Below are positions 4,943-7,988 of a DNA stretch of 7,988 bases, in pieces. The notes under the pieces are model-generated. The model searched no databases. It saw nothing but the letters and a program-made list of their open reading frames with translations, and was not told the DNA's origin. The stretch comes from an uncultured Oscillospiraceae bacterium (GTDB lineage Bacteria > Bacillota > Clostridia > Oscillospirales > Oscillospiraceae), in assembly GCA_934630555.1 (NCBI GenBank), contig CAKTXB010000081.1, forward strand, positions 1 through 7,988, read 5' to 3'. The translations under genes were made by a program, and so were the position numbers. The number at the start of each line of letters is the position of its first letter. Within the stretch, counting starts at the first letter, position 1.

Positions 4943-5572
4943 ATGAAACGCTGCTTTATTTTTTCGGCCGGAACGTTTTACGGCCTGCGGGAGGTGCCGC
5001 GAACGGGCGATGTGACCATTGCCGCAGACGCGGGGCTTCTGAACTGCCGCAAGGCCGGTTTGGAGCCGGAACTGGTGATAGGGGATTTTGATTCGATGGA
5101 AAAGCCGCAGCGCGGCGGCTGCATCACCGCACCGGTAGAAAAGGATGATACGGACACGGGCCTTGCCGCGCGCGAGGGGCTGGCGCGTGGGTGTACGGAA
5201 TTTCACATTTATGGCGGCACGGGCGGCGTGCGGCTGGATCATACGCTGGCCAATTTGCAGTTGCTGGCGTTTTTAAAGCAGCACGGCGCGCGGGCGTATC
5301 TGTATGACCGGGATTTTGTCTACACGGTGCTGCAAAATGAAACACTGACACTGCCGCGGCAGGTAGATTGGGGATTGGTGTCGCTGTTTGCCATGACGGA
5401 TAAAGTTACGGACGTCACGCTGGAGGGCCTGCAATACCCGCTGACACATGCGGAAATTTCGTGCGCGTTCCCCATCGGCGTCAGCAATCATTTTGTGGCG
5501 TCCGCAGCACGTATTACGTGCGGCAGCGGCCTGCTGCTGGCCGGCTGGCAGCTGCCGCCGCTGGATGCTTAA
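4943..5572 (+). CDS. thiN: Thiamine pyrophosphokinase
   Basis: The enzyme transfers pyrophosphate from ATP to thiamine, making the cofactor TPP in the cytosol; this is the salvage step after uptake by ThiT. The 209-residue length fits the family. Visible catalytic-domain motifs are ADAG (28-31), GDFDS (47-51, metal and ATP binding), KDDTD (67-71) and GGVRLDH with N104 (94-104). The C-terminal beta domain with the thiamine pocket shows GLQYPL (162-167) and VSNHF (180-184). The ATG at 4943 is preceded by GGAGGGGAG at a 6-nt distance; a TTG at 4919 is in frame but has no ribosome site. The gene is divergent from thiT and has its own promoter. No riboswitch precedes it, so in this locus TPP feedback acts on uptake and not on pyrophosphorylation. 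It converges on acsB across the hairpin array. Confidence 0.93.
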   Translation: MKRCFIFSAGTFYGLREVPRTGDVTIAADAGLLNCRKAGLEPELVIGDFDSMEKPQRGGCITAPVEKDDTDTGLAAREGLARGCTEFHIYGGTGGVRLDHTLANLQLLAFLKQHGARAYLYDRDFVYTVLQNETLTLPRQVDWGLVSLFAMTDKVTDVTLEGLQYPLTHAEISCAFPIGVSNHFVASAARITCGSGLLLAGWQLPPLDA

Positions 5573-5656
5573 AGAAAGGACCCAGATCGTGTGAGAGCTG
5601 TGATCCCAGCGCAATGAAGCGGCGCGCAGCACCCAAGTGTGCCCAAAATAGCAGTA

Positions 5657-5690
5657 AAAAGCAGCGTGGCCAAAAGGCCACGCTGCTTTT
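5657..5690. terminator. Bidirectional hairpin terminator, left copy of a duplicated palindrome
   Basis: AAAAGCAGCGTGGCC (5657-5671) and its reverse complement (5676-5690) form a perfect 15-bp stem with an AAAA loop. On the plus strand it ends in four U and would terminate thiN, 84 nt after its stop. On the minus strand it ends in five U followed by ACTGC, the only hairpin in the array with a good U-tract for acsB transcripts. The core at 5660-5690 recurs exactly at 5924-5954. Confidence 0.8.
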
Positions 5691-5716
5691 CAGTCTGTCA
5701 AAAAAGACTCGCAGAG

Positions 5717-5736
5717 TTCGCGCCCGCAGGCGCGAA
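5717..5736. repeat. Hairpin 2 of the array
   Basis: TTCGCGCC and GGCGCGAA form an 8-bp GC-rich stem around a CGCA tetraloop. A-tract bases follow at 5737-5740. Confidence 0.75.
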
Positions 5737-5749
5737 AAAAGTTCTAATC

Positions 5750-5782
5750 ATGTTCGGCGGCGGCGTGTACGTCGCCGAACAT
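5750..5782. repeat. Hairpin 3 of the array
   Basis: ATGTTCGGCG and CGCCGAACAT form a perfect 10-bp stem. The stem can extend inwards by a G-U, a C-G and a G-C pair, leaving a 7-nt loop. Confidence 0.8.
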
Positions 5783-5806
5783 ACTCTACGTCATGCAAGC
5801 GTGGAA

Positions 5807-5829
5807 TTTGTGCGCTGTAAGCGCACAAA
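5807..5829. repeat. Hairpin 4 of the array
   Basis: TTTGTGCGCT and AGCGCACAAA form a perfect 10-bp stem with a GTA loop. The self-complementary ATGCGCGCAT follows at 5832-5841. Confidence 0.8.
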
Positions 5830-5858
5830 ATATGCGCGCATCATGGCGCAAGCCTTTT

Positions 5859-5891
5859 CAAACGCGAATCCAGCAAAGCGGTTCGCGTTTG
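5859..5891. repeat. Hairpin 5 of the array
   Basis: CAAACGCGAA and TTCGCGTTTG form a perfect 10-bp stem around a 13-nt loop (5869-5881). Confidence 0.8.
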
Positions 5892-5892
5892 A

Positions 5893-5923
5893 GAGCGTTT
5901 CAAAAATACTTTTTGAAACGCTC
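5893..5923. repeat. Hairpin 6 of the array
   Basis: GAGCGTTTCAAAAA and TTTTTGAAACGCTC form a perfect 14-bp stem with a TAC loop. It abuts the right-hand terminator copy with no spacer. Confidence 0.85.
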
Positions 5924-5955
5924 AGCAGCGTGGCCAAAAGGCCACGCTGCTTTTT
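5924..5955 (+). terminator. Right copy of the duplicated hairpin; terminator on the plus strand
   Basis: AGCAGCGTGGCC and its reverse complement form a 12-bp stem with an AAAA loop, followed by five U on the plus strand. Read from acsB it is followed by GAGCG and has no U-tract, so it should not stop acsB transcription efficiently. It begins 15 bases downstream of the acsB stop on the minus strand. Confidence 0.7.
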
Positions 5956-5969
5956 CTGCGCTTGCGATA

Positions 5970-7988
5970 TTACATATCAAACGGTTCCATGCCGAGCACA
6001 GGGTGACCGACCTCGGAGAGGTAAGCCAGCAGCTCTTCGGGATCACCGTTCGGGCAGTTCGTTTCGTCGGCGACCATGTCGGCGAAATTCTCAATGCCAT
6101 AGAGATCCTTGGCCGTTTCGTTCAGCTTGTCGCGGATCTGATCCTTCAGCTCCTTCGGCAGCCAAACCAGACGGGCCACGCCGCCTTCGGCCTTGAGGAA
6201 CTTATGAGAAGCAATGTAGTGCTTGCCATGACCCATAAAGCCCGGAGTCTGCACGCCGCCGCCCGTCATAGAGGCCATTTCGGAGAACGTCATGCCAAGC
6301 GGGGTCATGCCGGCAAATTCACGGCAGGTGATGACGACGCCCATGGAGCACGGTTCAATACCGCAGATGCACTCGAAGCAGCCGCAGGAGGTCATCGGGT
6401 CTTCCAGCAGAGAGTAAAGGGTGACATGCTCCAGCGCGCCGTGCGAGTACTCGGCAACAGCCTCGTCCACGTCTTCATAGCGGCCGACGCGCTCGTCAAG
6501 GCAGCGCTCCTTGGTGACGACCTGGCAGGGACCCTGCGGGTCGAGCTCATTCGTGGCCTTGGCATCGAGCCAGGACACAGCGCCGCAGAGGCCAAGACGC
6601 TCCGGCGTGACGATGCAGACGTGGCTCGGGGAGAACGCCTGGCACATGATGCAGGAGTAGAACACGGGCACGGACTCGTCGGTCATGGACTTCAGACGCT
6701 CGTCGCGCTTGTCAAACACTTCGTTGGCCTGCTTACGCAGCGTGGCGTTGGCTTCATCGCCGACGACAATGCGCACCTGGCATTTGTCAACGACCGTGTC
6801 GAACTCAGACTTGATCTTGGCGTAGAGCACTTCGCCAATGTGGCGGAAACGGAAGCCGGCGTCAAAGTCCGCCTTGCTGACACGCACGCGGATCATGTCG
6901 CGCTGGCCGGTGTGCATCAGGCCTTCCACACAGTTGAGGAAGGAGTGGATCTTACGTTCAAAGACCGGCTCAAAGTCGGGCTGCATCGCCTTGCCGGCGA
7001 CCTCCACGGTGTAGCTGAGGGAGATCTTGCTGCCGACCTCAAATTCATCCATCTCCGGGCCAACGACTTCGATCTTGTGGTCCTCGACTTCAGAGGCGTC
7101 CTTGGTGAGCACAAGCTCGAAGCAGTCCTTGCGCGAACCGTCGATCTCGATCTGCATATCGCCCTTGCGGATGATCTCGCCCTCGAAAGCAGAGGAGAAG
7201 GATACGGGAATGTCGATCTTCGTGATCTTGAGCTTGATGCTGCGCGCCTCGATGGAGGTGTCGATCCAGTCCTTCGTGTCGTCATAGATGATGAGCGACT
7301 TCGGAACGGCCCACATATCGTCGTGGTCGTTGGTGATGACCGGGAAACCGAGCTTGATAGCACCGGCGCCGCAGGCGACCGTGATGTCGTTGACAGGCTT
7401 GTAGGCATTGACAAACGCATTGATGCGCTCAAAGGTGTACTTGTGGAAGCCTTCCACATCGCCGGGCTGGATGGCGCCGAAGATCATAGCAGCGCGCACA
7501 ACGAGGGAGATGACGTGGCCGACGGACCAGATTTCTTCGCCGACCGGCACAACACGGACTGGGAAGCCCATGGAAACACCGGCCTCCACAGCCTGCTCAA
7601 TGATGCCGCCGATGAGGAAAACGAAAATGCCGCGCGACTGATAGCCCTTGATGGTTTCAACGGCTTCTTCGGTGGAGGGTGCGGGCCCGATCATGACGAC
7701 AAAGCCGGGAATGTCACCGGTGACGAGCGGAACGCCCAGCTCACGCACTTCTGCGTCGGTGAAATGGCCGTGGTAGTTCGTGCCCGCATAGGGCGCATCG
7801 GTCTTAACGTACTTGCACGCCTCGATCATTTCCGCAGCGATGGCCGTGCCAACGCCGGACTGGAAGATGGAATTCGTGCGCGGCTCGCGGAGCATCATGG
7901 CCTTCACATCAGCCAGTGCGTCCTGCAGTTCGCCGACATTCGTCACCTTCTTGCCGATGTAGGCATAGATGCAGGCGAGGAAGTAGGC
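5970..7988 (-). CDS. acsB: Acetyl-CoA synthase catalytic subunit AcsB, 5' end outside the window
   Basis: AcsB is the catalytic subunit of the CO dehydrogenase/acetyl-CoA synthase complex. It joins CO, a methyl group from the corrinoid protein and CoA into acetyl-CoA, the last step of the Wood-Ljungdahl pathway. The frame is open to the window edge (672 codons visible). Aligned by eye with the Moorella enzyme (729 aa), about 60 N-terminal residues are missing. A GTG at 7946 is internal, because the frame before it (AYFLACIYAYIGKK) still matches the family. A-cluster ligands are all present: C-x2-C-x8-C-x9-C in the segment YSCIMCQAF...HVCIVTPERLGLC (first cysteine codon 6651-6653), and the nickel-binding CGC (6378-6386). 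Other family blocks include RKGDM, TGQRD, GMTFSEMASMTGGG and QTPGFMGHGKHY. Extra cysteines follow the CGC (FECICGIEPC). It converges on thiN and ends in the hairpin array. Confidence 0.97.
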   Translation of the reverse strand, partial: AYFLACIYAYIGKKVTNVGELQDALADVKAMMLREPRTNSIFQSGVGTAIAAEMIEACKYVKTDAPYAGTNYHGHFTDAEVRELGVPLVTGDIPGFVVMIGPAPSTEEAVETIKGYQSRGIFVFLIGGIIEQAVEAGVSMGFPVRVVPVGEEIWSVGHVISLVVRAAMIFGAIQPGDVEGFHKYTFERINAFVNAYKPVNDITVACGAGAIKLGFPVITNDHDDMWAVPKSLIIYDDTKDWIDTSIEARSIKLKITKIDIPVSFSSAFEGEIIRKGDMQIEIDGSRKDCFELVLTKDASEVEDHKIEVVGPEMDEFEVGSKISLSYTVEVAGKAMQPDFEPVFERKIHSFLNCVEGLMHTGQRDMIRVRVSKADFDAGFRFRHIGEVLYAKIKSEFDTVVDKCQVRIVVGDEANATLRKQANEVFDKRDERLKSMTDESVPVFYSCIMCQAFSPSHVCIVTPERLGLCGAVSWLDAKATNELDPQGPCQVVTKERCLDERVGRYEDVDEAVAEYSHGALEHVTLYSLLEDPMTSCGCFECICGIEPCSMGVVITCREFAGMTPLGMTFSEMASMTGGGVQTPGFMGHGKHYIASHKFLKAEGGVARLVWLPKELKDQIRDKLNETAKDLYGIENFADMVADETNCPNGDPEELLAYLSEVGHPVLGMEPFDM

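Larger units (their letters stand above)
5657..5954. repeat. Dense array of perfect inverted repeats
   Basis: Within 298 bases there are six perfect hairpins of 8-15 bp, at 5657-5690, 5717-5736, 5750-5782, 5807-5829, 5859-5891 and 5893-5923, plus a copy of the first at 5924-5951 and a 10-bp palindrome at 5832-5841. Well over half of the bases lie in perfect stems. The arms differ between hairpins, except that the two outer ones are identical. The dispersed-palindrome interpretation (REP- or BIME-like) is inference. Confidence 0.8.
5573..5969. other. Non-coding convergent gap between thiN and acsB
   Basis: These 397 bases contain no frame that I believe is a gene. The first 84 bases (5573-5656) show nothing clear. 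The rest is filled with inverted repeats listed separately. An open frame does run along the plus strand through the array into acsB, but its residues simply mirror the palindromes and the antisense of acsB. Confidence 0.7.

Noticed and set aside
5573..5656. Possible riboswitch or T-box remnant after thiN
   Set aside because: No conserved core, specifier loop or consistent stem could be found by eye.
5639..6196. Plus-strand open frame running through the hairpin array into the acsB antisense
   Set aside because: Its two SVAKRPRCF segments are only the translation of the duplicated hairpin; it has no ribosome site and continues as antisense of acsB.
7944..7946. GTG as the true start of acsB
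   Set aside because: The frame stays open to the window edge and the preceding 14 codons resemble the AcsB family, so the gene begins outside the window.

Overview
The window looks like the chromosome of an anaerobic, spore-forming member of the Clostridia (Firmicutes), most likely a moderately GC-rich gut lineage such as Oscillospirales. Several things point this way: purine-rich AGGAGG ribosome sites, sigma-A promoters close to consensus, a TPP-riboswitch-controlled thiT, a SpoIID-like spore/cell-wall cassette, an acetate kinase family gene, and a bacterial-type acetyl-CoA synthase (acsB), the hallmark of the Wood-Ljungdahl pathway. The lineage is inference; the gene families are read directly from the translations.

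Layout, left to right. Positions 1-73 hold two small hairpins and no gene. A minus-strand run follows: a 145-residue, almost pure heptad-repeat coiled-coil protein (74-511, encoded by a 42-bp tandem repeat) with its own consensus promoter; a divergent acetate kinase (558-1745) with its own extended -10 promoter; and a three-gene cassette of a small beta-domain protein (3540-3929, apparent start codon ATC), a SpoIID-like protein with two peptidoglycan-binding repeats (2330-3529) and a two-repeat peptidoglycan-binding protein (1800-2333). The cassette is tightly coupled, with a stop/Shine-Dalgarno overlap and an ATGA overlap. A strong intrinsic terminator (3998-4034) separates it from thiT.

The centre is a thiamine salvage locus. 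thiT (4086-4637, minus) encodes the thiamine-specific ECF transporter subunit behind a TPP riboswitch with a clear antiterminator/terminator arrangement. thiN (4943-5572, plus) encodes thiamine pyrophosphokinase. Their promoters lie back to back. ThiT imports thiamine, ThiN makes TPP, and TPP shuts off thiT.

The 397 bases between the convergent thiN and acsB genes (5573-5969) contain no credible gene. They hold a dense array of perfect inverted repeats framed by two identical 31-nt hairpins, the most unusual structure here. The right end is acsB (5970 to beyond 7988, minus, 5' end missing) with all A-cluster cysteines present. AcsB makes acetyl-CoA from CO, a methyl group and CoA. The acetate kinase family gene could take part in the substrate-level phosphorylation end of the same metabolism, but its altered active site makes acetate an uncertain substrate.
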